Source: Thamnaconus septentrionalis (Eukaryota > Chordata > Actinopteri > Tetraodontiformes > Monacanthidae). From it: a stretch of DNA of 64,000 nucleotides. The notes under the pieces were generated by a model. That model made no database searches. It was not told the DNA's origin and saw only the letters and a list, made by a program, of their open reading frames with translations. The translations under genes and the position numbers were made by a program. Positions 13,082 through 24,500 of this stretch are shown in pieces (within the stretch, counting starts at the first letter, position 1; each line of letters begins with the position of its first letter). The DNA lies in assembly GCA_009823395.1 (NCBI GenBank), contig CM020501.1:28942361-29006360 (forward strand), given 5' to 3'.

Positions 13082-15990
13082 GTGTTGAAAAATCGACTCC
13101 CCTCAACCCGTCTGTCACCGACACTGATGACACTGATACAAGCCGTGATGAGAATCGGGAACCTGGTTGCACATGGAAGGAATCGTGCGTTTTCTGACAG
13201 TCCACTCTACCACCTACCGCCAGCCCCCACTCTTCCGCTCTTCACGGAGCAACGCATGTAAACGCAGCCAGTCCCAGGAGAGGGCCGACGAGAATGGAGA
13301 GAGAAAACCAATGTTGCCTGGAAACTGGAGGAGCAAGGTGTTTTGGTAATTGAATGTGGTCTGCCTGCAATCTGTTTGTCCTCAAAGCTGCAGAGACCGC
13401 CGCCGAAGCTGCTGAATTTCGGACAAAAAAGCATCAGGCATGAAAGATTTGGGTGGTCTGGGATTTCTTTGCTGTTCATTTTTTCCTCTCTTTCTTACTT
13501 TCTGGATGGTCTGAGCTCAAAGCAGGTCGGCGGACTGCGACGTACTCAATCTTCAGGACAGAAACTTCTTTTGGAGGGATTCATGCGGAGGGCAATGTTC
13601 CTCACTTCCACAGTGACCTCGTAACGTAGGCCGCCTTCGTAACGTAGCAATTAACTGTGGATTCTGCTGAAATTGCAGATGGGGTTCTGTTTGCAGGTTC
13701 TGTTTGTAGAGTAATTCAGGGATGATTTACCGTCTAAATCTGTGCATCAGTTGTAGTGAATTTGTGCACATGATATGATGAATTAATTCAGACATAAATA
13801 TAATGAATTACCATGCATTTGTGTGTGAGTCCTTTGTAACGCTTGAACTCACAGTTACTCATGCATGAACTCAACGTTTTGTATATATATATATAGATAG
13901 ATATATATGTGTGTGTGTGTGTGTGTACTCGCATGAGTCGGTTGGGCTTGACTGGAAAGCATGAAATATGACATGATCAAAGGAGTTAATGAAACTGAGG
14001 TGACGCCATCCTCACGACACAGCCTTTAATTCTCCGTCTATTTTATTTTCTCTTTTCCAACTCTTTATCGATTGGACTTCTTTTCAAGAGACTAGATCAC
14101 ACAAACGCCCGTGGGCTGGCCAATGCAACGAGTTTGGACTTGAAAGGATCCTCTGATCCACTGGTTGGCGAGTTGAAGCCTTTATTAAAGGGTAACACCG
14201 GACTGCCTCTTACTTTGGGCTGGGAAGTCTGGGGAATTAAACCTCGACGCCCCCCCCCACACTACCTCCCTCCCTCCCTCCCTCCCTCCCCTGAGTTACA
14301 AACATGCCTCTCTAACCTTTCGGCAAGCGCGAGATGATGGATGAAGACATGTTGCGTGAATTATAAATACATCCCGCAACAAGCCTGCGAGGCCGTAGTG
14401 AAGCCGGGTGACCTGAAGCAGTTAGCGTTGAGCTAAAGGGTGCGGGCTGACCGGGGAGGTGAGCTGGCACCTCTCCAGCTGCCAATCCATATCTTCTGCG
14501 CTAACCTACAGCTCACTTGCTCTGCTATAAATACCGCGTGAAGTCTCTGTACAAGTGAGGATGACATTTCAGACTGTTCACAATTACTTTTTCCACTTTA
14601 AGGTCAGTGTTAGAAGACTATTTTCAGTGAAGCTTTACGTACGTTTTTAGATGGCTGAGGTCGAATGTGAAGGATGCGTTGACGCGGAAGAGCCAGTCCG
14701 TCATGTGGAATCGGAAGACATTTAATCAATTGGCCTCACGCTGTAAGGTAGGCAAGGTGCAAACAAACTCACGGTGACATTAGTCCGACCTGCTTCCTGC
14801 TCCCATCTCTGTATTCATATCAATTTTAGCGCAGAAGATTGCAGCTGGAAGAAAGTAAACACGCAAGTCGACAGTTCAGCCTGCTTATTCATCCACTGCT
14901 TATTCATCCCGGCTGTTTTGCTGTGACTTTACCAGTTTTTTTTCTTCTATTTTTTATCCCCTCGTGGTGCTAAAAACCGACCTCGAGAAAACCCAAGTTT
15001 GAACCAGCGTCGTGTCTCCTTTCAGAAATCATTAAATGCTCAGCCAGAGACCTTGCTGTGAGCAGATTCACGCACTTGGCTATTTTCCACGCAACCAAGC
15101 AACTGTATCAAAACCTTGAAAGGGGGAGAAAAAAAAAGAGCAAGATGGGGAAGAGCCATGGAGGCAGAGAAGGGACACAGAGATATTACATGTCTTATTT
15201 GTCAAGCGAGGCAGGCTGCAAACTTTGGAAACAGCCAAGCTAACAGTAGAGGTCGCTGCAAAAAGAGTTTTTCCTGTTGAATAAGGATGGCAAAAGTTAT
15301 GTTGATCCCAAGATCGTCACAAGGAAGTGTTAGCTTTATCGTTAGAGCATAGGAAAACTCAGAATAAGGCAAGTTTTACTCCTAAAAAGCCGGCTAACAG
15401 CGGGCTGGCAAATGCTGCAAAAACATGAGGAACAAACCATTGTAGAGAGACATTTATTCATTTTCTGCACAAAGCTAACACACTCGATTAACAACTACAG
15501 TATGGCCAACGAATGAAACTTATACCCTTGATCAAAGTTTTTTTTAATTTTTTTTTTTTAAATAAATTTAAGAAACAAATAGCAGAAATATAAAAGTCGT
15601 TTCCTGCAGTGAAGTGAAAATGCATTCCAATTACTTAGCAAAACACCAGTGAGCCAATGAGACTGCACTGGTGCCTGTAACCTTTCTTGTGTTGACAGTG
15701 TTATGTATTTGTTTATTTGTTAATAAAGACATAATGCTGCAGACTTTTAACAACTGCTTCCCGGCTTGCCATATTTTATACCCAATGAAAACAGGCACTT
15801 TTTCTGCACTGTAATTAATTTGAGGCGCCGCCACATTGATGTGGTGAAACAATTAATGACGCACTTCTGGAAGGGTCAAGGGGTTAGAGGTCGGAAATCA
15901 ATGGGATCGATGCAAAGTCCTCCAGAGGGTTGGAGGGTGGCGTCAGACGCCGGCGTGTGGGCTGAACCTGCCTGTAATTGACTGACTTTT
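13082..15990. other. Non-coding stretch with simple repeats
   Basis: No gene is recognised. It contains a compound (TA)n-(GATA)-(GT)n microsatellite at 13881-13927, a (CCCT)n run at about 14265-14290, a 16-bp tandem duplication around CTGCTTATTCATCC at about 14882-14910, and a T run at 15539-15560. Confidence 0.55.
13881..13927. repeat. Compound (TA)n(GATA)(GT)n microsatellite
   Basis: TA dinucleotides run from about 13881, are interrupted by GATAGATA around 13896-13902, then pass through a short TA run into a (GT)n array of about ten units that ends at 13927. Confidence 0.95.
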
Positions 15991-16125
15991 ATTTAAAAAA
16001 ATCATCTTCATTAATTGCTGAGACGCAGAAAATAATGCGTTGTGGAAGGTGAGTTGAAATGAATCAACGAGTGAATGCCTGCTGGTGCGAGGAGGTGGGA
16101 GCAACTCACACCTTTTGCAGCCTTG

Positions 16126-16140
16126 GCCAGCAGGTGTCAC
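16126..16140 (+). promoter_or_regulatory. Weak CTCF-like motif
   Basis: GCCAGCAGGTGTCAC resembles the CTCF core CCASYAGRKGGC but departs from it at the 3' side. Alone it would not be worth calling. It is recorded because stronger matches follow at 17034 and 18194. Confidence 0.2.
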
Positions 16141-16880
16141 TGTTACTTCACAGCAGCCACTCTGCAATCTCTCCTCCACCTCTTCGTTTTCCTCCTCTCT
16201 TTAAAACAAAGTAACCGCCTGCAGCACAGCTCAGACTCTCCCCCTCTGATGCAGATCAGGCCGCCAGCCGGTCAATCATCGTGATAGAACTCGCTGCTGG
16301 GCGACGCACTTGTTGCCGTCACCGCAGGTCCGAGTCGTCTTGCGTCTGAGCTGCACTTTGAGCGGCTTGCAGTTTGGAAATACACCCCTGCAATTTACCG
16401 CTGGGCGTTTTGTAAGAGCGGCAAAAGGGGGGCAAAGGAGTGACGGATGTTAATCTCCTCGCTGCCCACCTGCCACTCGCGCATGTATAGTTCAGGGGGT
16501 GGGACCAGCCGGTGGGCGGGGCCTACTGGCGGGGGTGGCGGTGGGGTCCCGGCTCGGTTGACTGGCAAAAACGACCCATTGGAACCTTCATTTGTAGCGG
16601 TTGCATCGCCGAGTTCCAGTCCGTCTCTCAACCCCCCCGTCGTACGTTGTTGTTGCGCTGGAATTTGATGTCTGCATCACTTTTCTGCTGACAAGAGGGG
16701 CGGGGTGGGGTCTCCAAGCGCAAACCTGGTTCATTCTGGCAAGGAGGAAGACGATTCGAAAGACAATTCCAAGAGAGTCGCAGCGGATCGGGAGGCTCCC
16801 CGGGTCCTCGGTGGATTTTGCTTTTTCCTTTGGAGAGGGGAAATCACTGCTGAGGGGAGGTGAAGGTGGAAATCACTCAC

Positions 16881-16920
16881 CTCCTTGTCCAAATCAATGT
16901 GGTTGAACCTCTGTGGCCCC
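16881..16920 (-). CDS. Possible 40-bp exon on the minus strand (unidentified)
   Basis: On the minus strand an acceptor ending CCTGAAG, preceded by a pyrimidine-rich stretch, precedes a 40-bp interval that ends GAG before a strong donor GTGAGT. In the frame with one leading base the interval reads GPQRFNHIDLDKE and has no stop. One other frame is also open. Its phase cannot join directly to the other minus-strand candidates. I do not recognise the peptide, and splice-bounded open intervals this short are expected by chance. Confidence 0.12.
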
Positions 16921-17033
16921 CTTCAGGCCGGGAGGGTAGTTAAATAAAAGGAAATCTGGTTGCTTTCGGAGAATCAAACTCCAACAGATGCAGACTTTGA
17001 CAAGAAATGAGTCATCATTTTTTCCTTTCAGCA

Positions 17034-17050
17034 GTGCCCCCTAGTGGCAC
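17034..17050 (-). promoter_or_regulatory. CTCF-like motif, strong match
   Basis: GTGCCCCCTAGTGGCAC on the plus strand reads CCACTAGGGGGC on the minus strand, an exact match to the 12-base core of the vertebrate CTCF consensus. CTCF anchors chromatin loops and insulators. The motif directly follows a T-rich stretch. Occupancy cannot be judged from sequence alone. Confidence 0.5.
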
Positions 17051-17479
17051 CAGGGCTGTTTTATGGGCTGTTTACCCAGTCAGCATTTTCCGAAAGATGG
17101 GCCTAATAGACTTAAAGTAAAGCCAAAGTCCTTTTGTCCCTTTCGCCCCCGCAAAAAGAAAAACAACTTGGTAACTTCCTAATTCCGCCATGACTGTGCA
17201 AACACTCTGAGTCGGGATTTTTCGCAGATAAGCAGCAGGAGCCGCGAATAATCTGAAGGCTGTGGCCGCCGCCGAGGGGAAGGACGAGCTGAGGAGCGTA
17301 AATATGGATTAAGGGCGTGTAATTGAAATGGCCTAGTCAGAAATTTTTACGACCCAACCCCTCATCCACCACATCCTCCCCTCACCTCCTCCCCCCTCCG
17401 CCGGGTCTTCTCTCTGTGCTCGGCTCAGTTTTGTCAAATCTGCAGTTACTCTGCATACCCCCACCTGCCTCCCTCCTCC

Positions 17480-17503
17480 AGACGGAGAGGCAGAGAGAGG
17501 GGG

Positions 17504-17565
<62 letters not shown>

Positions 17566-18100
17566 AGGGACCAAAGGCGGCGGCAAGTCATATGTGAGGA
17601 GAATCGAGCGCGGAGGAGAGAGAGTGAGGAGTTTCTCTTCCAGATATACAAAGCAGGATGCCCGAACGCTGCTGTCAGAGTGGGACAGAGGCCGAGGGAG
17701 GGAAAGAAAGAGAGCGAGAGCGAGAGAGAGCAGCAGCGGCAGCAGCAGCAGCTGCAACCAGAGGCCTAATTAACAGTGAGGAGCAGCACAGCCCCTCAAG
17801 AGTGATCTGCTCTCATCCAGCCGCATTATCACCCTGCCTTAACGCTGCCGATCCGACCTGAATCTGGCTGAGCTCAGCCCCTCTATGCTGCACCCCCCCA
17901 ATTCATCTACAGTCACGATTTAAGCTCCTGAACACCGGAGAGTGTTTCACTTGCAGACGCGGCAACGTCGTTAGTGCTGTTGTTGTGCCTCCACCGCCGC
18001 CTCGCTGGCAGCGTCTTCCGCCACTCAGGCTGATCTCCTGGAGAGAGACGGGGATTTATTTTAATTCCCCTGCTTTGGTCACCATGAGCCCCGATCGAGG
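17480..18100 (+). other. GA/CAG-rich segment resembling a 5' untranslated region
   Basis: A (GA)n array (17506-17559) is followed by a second GA-rich patch (17700-17730), a CAG/GCAGCAG run (17728-17755) and a CpG-richer stretch (17940-18060). Purine dinucleotide arrays passing into CAG-rich leader sequence are common around transcription starts of vertebrate developmental regulators, so this could be a 5' untranslated exon. No TATA box, clear donor or long start-proximal frame confirms it. The 148-residue open frame across it is an artefact of the GA repeat. The idea is inference only. Confidence 0.2.
17506..17559. repeat. (AG)n microsatellite
   Basis: A pure array of about 27 GA units is preceded by a G run (17499-17506). 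Its purine-only strand could in principle form triplex DNA. Confidence 0.97.
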
Positions 18101-18193
18101 CAGCTCGACTAGATCTCAACTCCAAGATCCCGCCGACCTCCAGTCGATAGTATTTGCCAGTGTTTCCACTGGATTCCGCCGTTAACCCGCTTT

Positions 18194-18208
18194 CCTTTAG
18201 GGGGCGCT
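18194..18208 (+). promoter_or_regulatory. CTCF-like motif
   Basis: CCTTTAGGGGGCGCT matches the CTCF core CCRSTAGGGGGCGC at 12 of 14 positions, including the full AGGGGGCGC block. It points opposite to the motif at 17034. Function is inferred from the motif only. Confidence 0.4.
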
Positions 18209-18599
18209 GTGCTGAGCTCGACAATGTCTTGACGTCCTTTGTCCTCCGCGGGCGCAGTCGATCCAGCCCCACTGGAATCTCTCTCAATCATCTCTCCAAA
18301 CCTGCCAATGAAAAACGTGTCTTCGATCTGATCTCAACTGGATTCTGTCGCCCTTTTCGGCTGTGGCAAAGACGGCGGCTGCCGATAAGTCAACTGGAAA
18401 TGCCACAGAGGAGGGCATGGAAGGAGAAGAGGGTGCAGGCGCTCCCCCTGTAACGGTTCATTCGGAATTTGATCTGCGTTTTCACATCAAGTGGAAGAAT
18501 AAAGGATGGACTCTTGTGATGGGCTTTGACAAGGGGTTTGTTAAACGTCGGGTTACAAAAAACAACAGAGGGAAACAGTGAAGTAGCTACTCTACTCCA

Positions 18600-21500
18600 A
18601 ACAGCGAAAGCAACTAGCTAAACGTTTTTTTCAACAACGTGGGACGAGCTGTTTGCCAGGCATGCACCACGAAGGGGCCGCACGCAGACCAATCACATCC
18701 CAAGCTTTTGCTCCTCAAATTTCCCAAATAGATCATTCTGCAAGGGATTTAGGAAAGCATCTGCACACAACAACTGCAAAAATTCATTTTGTTCCACTCT
18801 CGCACCAACCGTTGGGTTCACACAGTGGGCTTATTTTCCAGGCAAAAGCTGTCTGGGATGTAAGATGGCCAACGGATGGATGATAAAACTCCTCATTTGT
18901 TTTAGGAAGCGGAGGCTTTGACAGAAAAAAAAAATCAGCACAGAGGTCAGGCAAATGTATTTTTGTCATTGAGATTTCAGAGGGATGACAAAAAAAAAAA
19001 TGTGACGGCTGTCTGCTGCTCCGACAGATGAGACAGCCGGAGGCAGCACTAGCATTGCTATCAATAACCTCTCGCAGATCTGTCGTACATCGCGGGGGTG
19101 GGAGGTTGGGGGACTGGGGTGACTAAATGTGTACAACAATGAAAGACCAACGTCGACGCATCTTCGGTGAAAGGACTCTAAAGTCGGAATATATGACGGG
19201 ATCGAACCGATGCAGTCATGAAAACGAGGCAGATGCTGCCTGAAGTGAAATCCTCGGAACATGAAGCGAAAACTGGGAGGACAGACGGGGTCATGAGCAG
19301 AACTGGCTGATGTTTTGGGAAAACCAAGCAGTAATGAGTCCAATTCAACCGATAAACTGTGCTTGCATAAGTGGAAACATAAACAAGTTGAATGTAGAGC
19401 TGCAGATGTATATTTCAATACTTTCTCCTTACAAAGTCAATCCTCAATAACACCTTCTTCCTCTCCATCCAGGAAATGCCACATTTTGAATGTTTGCCCT
19501 TCAGACGATTCTTTCGCCTCTGTAAATGGAGAAGCAACAGACAAAAAAAAAAAAAGAGAGAATAAATGCAGTGGTGGCTTCCCCACTGAAAGAGAAACAG
19601 CTCAGGCTAAAAATGTCACGGCAATTGGGGGCTGTTAAAAATGCCATTTGGTGAGAATGTTTCTCTCGTAGCGGCCGCGGGCAACATGCTGAGCGCATAT
19701 TTCCAACTTGGCTCCCGGATATGTGTGCTTGCCTAATGCTTGGGTCTCACAAAAGTAACACAACATTTTTTATTTTTTATAATTTGTTTAGTTCCTTTTG
19801 CTCGCTCTGTCCAGGCTCATACAAAGGACTCCTGGAGGGCACTGGGCTAACGCCTAACTTTCCTATGCATTTGTTGGCCGAAGATCTAGCTCATGCAATC
19901 TCATACAATACTTAACACTCAAACTCCCTATTGTTGCAGAAGGACAAACTGAAGAAAAACTGATTTTTTTCAGAAGTGGGATGTGGGGGGGAACAACAAC
20001 TGCAAACAATTTTTTTTGTGGTCACAAGGACAGGAGGAACACTCCCCCAATTTTTTTTTGCATTTGATTGGCGAGCCTCTCCAATTTCTACACATTAGCC
20101 GAGGGTCTCGGTGACGGCACGGCACAGAGGAGCAGCGACTCAGCCAGGCGGCTCTTCTGGTTGACACAGATTCACCGCGACTCAAATGCTAATGCGTCCC
20201 ACTTACTGTCGCCTTATTTTTGGGCCATCACCTTGGACAACAAGTTGGCAAAAAAAAGGAAAAAAAAAGACTAGAAAAAAAGTATCAGCACATTTCCTTC
20301 TGCTGTTTTTTTCTTTTGTCCTGGATTGTGCCCAATTGCAAAAACCTCATTAGCTTGCGTTCCCTCCACAGCGACGACCCCGCAGTGGCCCCATCTGTTG
20401 GCCGACTGGGTGAAGCCAGGTGTGCGTGTGACGTGTTTGTTTGTTTCTCATCTTTGGAGTCAAATAGTCACATCGATGCCAATTAGCAGTGGCGTTCCGC
20501 CAGATTTGGAGCGTGCGCCCACTCCCTGCCGACAGAGACACAGTCCACACGCCCTCGACGGCGCTGCAGCTGTGTTACACATCGCGCACTTAAGTCGGTA
20601 TGCTTCAGCGAAGCGTACTTAGCGCCTCTCTATTAGCGTAGGACCTGGTGCAGATCCATGTGAGAATCATGAGAGAAAATCTGGCCTAAGAAAGAGCAGG
20701 TGTTGATTTGTGTTGTCCTGTACTCCACACGACCCTGATTCCACGTGGTTCAGCCCTTGACACCAAAACAGGAATAAAACAATAAAATTTTGCTGCTGGA
20801 AAAGTGGGATTCAAAAGAAGGAAGCTGTTAATATTAGCCCCAACAACATACATTTAACTATCTGGGCTGCATATGTACGGAATAGCATAACCTCTTTCAT
20901 CAACAGTGTACAACACATATCGCAGTTCATAAAAAATGCATTACAATCTAATACAACAATATTTTTATTTCTAATTTTTTACATTTGCTGTACCACTTGG
21001 CTGACACGGCTCAGCCTGCGCTAGTGATGCAGTGATCGAATAACTACAAGAGGTCAAGCCTGGTGGGAGATTTGCTCATTTCCTGCGCCCACATCCAGAT
21101 TGATAAATGGCGATCTTTGGGTCGCTCTATCCAGGGACCACTGTGCGTTGGACTAATTTGAACATACAGTTGCTACTGTTGTCTCATAATTGCCCTGCTG
21201 CTGTGTCGACTTCTACTGAAAAAAAAACAAACAAACAAACTTACAGCCAGGAGCTTGTTGGCTACTCTGCACATGCTATTGTTTGCGAGCAAGCTAGCTA
21301 GTTAGCGTCTGCTAAACTTGCAACATATTCTTATACATGCACACACTATCAAAAGGAGTAAAGAGGATTTGACAGTGCTGCACACCCTTGTGCTAGTTTT
21401 CACCCCAAGAAGTCATTTTCTGAGGACAAGATCAGTAAATTTTAAATTGCTGCCGTGCCTTCTCGCCATAAAGCATGGCCACAATGGGGATCCTAGGGTG

Positions 21501-24500
21501 GGTTTTTCACTGGCCTCCTCTTGCCTCTAAACTTTAACAACTGGCGTCATGACTCGTTGCAGAGTGAGAACTCGCCTTTGTTTTTGGGCGGAGTTACGAA
21601 GGGTTTGCACTGTGTTTGGAAGACGGAAGCCTTTGTTAATTTAATGTCACAATTCTCTGCACAGTAACAGCGGCGGGTGGTTGTAGGTGGGGGGTGGGGG
21701 GGGGTTGTTTTGATTAGAAATGGTGCCTATTTCTTAATACTAATTTCAAATTACCGCTTTCCAACAATCTACGGTGTTGACCCGAGCCCCCCCCTCCTCC
21801 TGCGGTAAGGAGAGCGCAGTGCCAGGGAACCATGACTGGAAATCAGTGCTGGTGTTTACTCTGGGTGGCTGTCTCCAGGCCGCCTGTGGAGTCTCTTTTA
21901 TGCTCCATTGCGAGGAGAACCGACGTGTTATGTCTTGTGGTGGTATACACGTGAAAGGATGGGAAAAACACATTAAGAGTATGAAGATGAACAGAACATT
22001 CTGGCAGGAAGTGTGTGTGTGTGTGGGGGACTGCTTAAGTGGTTATTCTGTTATTTGGGCCGGCTCGCTCTTTTTTTTGTGGGTATGTTAATGTAAATCT
22101 GTAGAAGTACTTGGTTGAACCCACTGCTTTGAAAAGGGCCTTGGAACCACAGCAACAGACTTGATGTACATAAGCTTTATTCTGCAAAATGCAGTGCGTT
22201 TTATTAAGATGCTTAAATGCACTTCCAGCATTTAGGCCCAGTTTGTCATATTTAGTCACATCTAGTGGTTTGCCAACCAAGAGCTGAATACAAACAAGGC
22301 ACAAGCAAACACCTCCCCGCCTCTCAGCATGCAGAGTTATTGGAAGATATGGTAGATATGAGTGTGTTTTATTACATTTCCGTGCTTAAAACTCAAGGGG
22401 AAAGTGTGCCTTCTGAATGCTGTGCTTCAAGCTACATTCTTTTCCCCTTGGTGGGTGGCCGCCTGGTTAATTGCAATTTGTAGAACAAAACCGCACCTTC
22501 CGAAGAGCTGCCTGTTTGTTTTAACATCGTATCTGACGTTTCCCCGTCAAAGGCATCAGACATTTTCCACTTCAAAGTCTCAAGTATTTTAACCAATGTC
22601 TCTTCATTTTAACCAAGCTCGCTCCTCTTCTTACGGTTCTCAAATTCTCTGCAGTCACAAAGCCTTGGTACATCTTTAAGTGCTGTACACGCCCATGTGG
22701 ACGCCGTTGCTCGCCCACGTGCCCGCGGCTGTCCGCTTTCGTCCTGGTTCAGTCGTCTGGAGAACAAAGGCAGGCTGAACCTGTCGGCTCCGCTCAACAT
22801 CACCGCCTGGCAGTGGACCTATGGGGTCAAGCAACGACTTTGCTCCTTCTCGAAAGGTGTCGGCCGAAAGGCCCCTGTGATTGATCCCGGCTGGCAGTGG
22901 GATACAGGGTGGCAGAGCAGGAGGACCCAAATCCTCTGCGGATTCGGCGGCTGATTTGTTGGTGAGATTGGGGCTTCTGAGTGACGGATGTGGGGAGGGT
23001 CCCTGGTTTATGAGATTCGTTCGCACCTAATTGCTTGCCTTAATCGCCTTAATAGCCACACAACACGAAGCAACGGTGAGGCTTGCTCCTGCTACAGAGA
23101 CTAGCACCTTCACCGATGGTATGTGTTCGCAGACCCGGAGACTTGCAGATTCAGACCCTCTGTGCTTGGCTTGCATGTCGAGACCCTTCGTTTTTCTTGT
23201 TTTGTTTCTTTTCCACTACATCGGTGTCCTGCTCAAATACACTTTTAAACGTTGGACTTAGGTTAGGGTTAGGAATTAGGGCTTCCTGCCAAAATGCAGG
23301 TCCAGAACAGCGGGCCTGAATCTGCAGTCTCCAGGTCTGCAGATACATTTGTCTCAACCTTATGGTATTCATACATTAAAGCAACAGGGAATGCCAAACC
23401 TACTGCCTTCGATTAAACCTGGATACAAAGAAGCGCTTTACTTTTTTTGCAAAAAGTGTAGAGTATCTCGGACAGAGTCACAATCTCCTCTCAGGGCATT
23501 CTGGAGTAAACAGTTTCTTTGCTGCTGGCACCAAAAAATTAGCAAGCCTCCTCCTTCTCCTTGCCTCTGATTAGCTCTGGCAGCAGCCACTTCAACCCGG
23601 CGCTCCTAGTCTCGTCGAGACGCCTAATGAGCGGGATCAGTCAGCGGCAACTGGCAGCCGGTCGCCAGTCAGGCTCCACTGGCAGTGGTTCTATGTTTTT
23701 GATTGGCTGGTGGAGCAGGTGGGCAGGAGGGTGAGTGGAACATTACTGGAAGGGAAACAGTGTACCTGCAGCACAAATTTTTTTCTTCATGTTTCTGTCA
23801 CATTTAATAGGTAGGACAATGAGGTGCCCTTCTATATAATGGGGTTTGAATCATTGACAGTGAAGAGGATTGAATGGATTTTGTTACAGCCTATGTCAGA
23901 GTGCACTTGACTATTTTAAAACTACTATCAGAGTTTTTGTGCTGAAGTGTTGCGCCGATCAACACACACACTTTTGATGAAAGGCGTGTCTGGCATCGAC
24001 TCAACATGCATAACAAAACACTGATACTCCAGATCAAGTTGTTGGGCCATAGTCTTCATTTTATGTTACCACTGCCTTTGGTACGGAAATGACTAATTAC
24101 TCCTTTAGTCAAGTTGATTAAATCTATCTGAAGTACTGACGATGAAAATAAATGTCTGGCTGTTTTTAAGGAGAACAGAAAAACGCAGAGGAAAGTTTTG
24201 CAGAAAGTGCACTTTTGAACACACAACCTGTTTTGAAGCCTTTATAAAAATAAAGAAATAAATAATTTGTAATAACAACAAAACAAATCCATTTACATTT
24301 GACACCTACCTTTTGATCCTTGTTAACACTCAGCACTATCATTAGTGTTCAGGTGCAAAAAATGCCAAAATGAGCTGACGTCATCAAGACAATTGGTTGT
24401 GGACGGCAAAAACTTGCATTACTCACACCTTGCATTACTCAGAACCTTCTACCCCCCAAACCTGCCCAGCGATGTGAACGAAGGATAGCGGCGGCGGCAG

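Noticed and set aside
17323..17769. 148-codon open frame
   Set aside because: An artefact of the (GA)n repeat, which has no stop codons in several frames.
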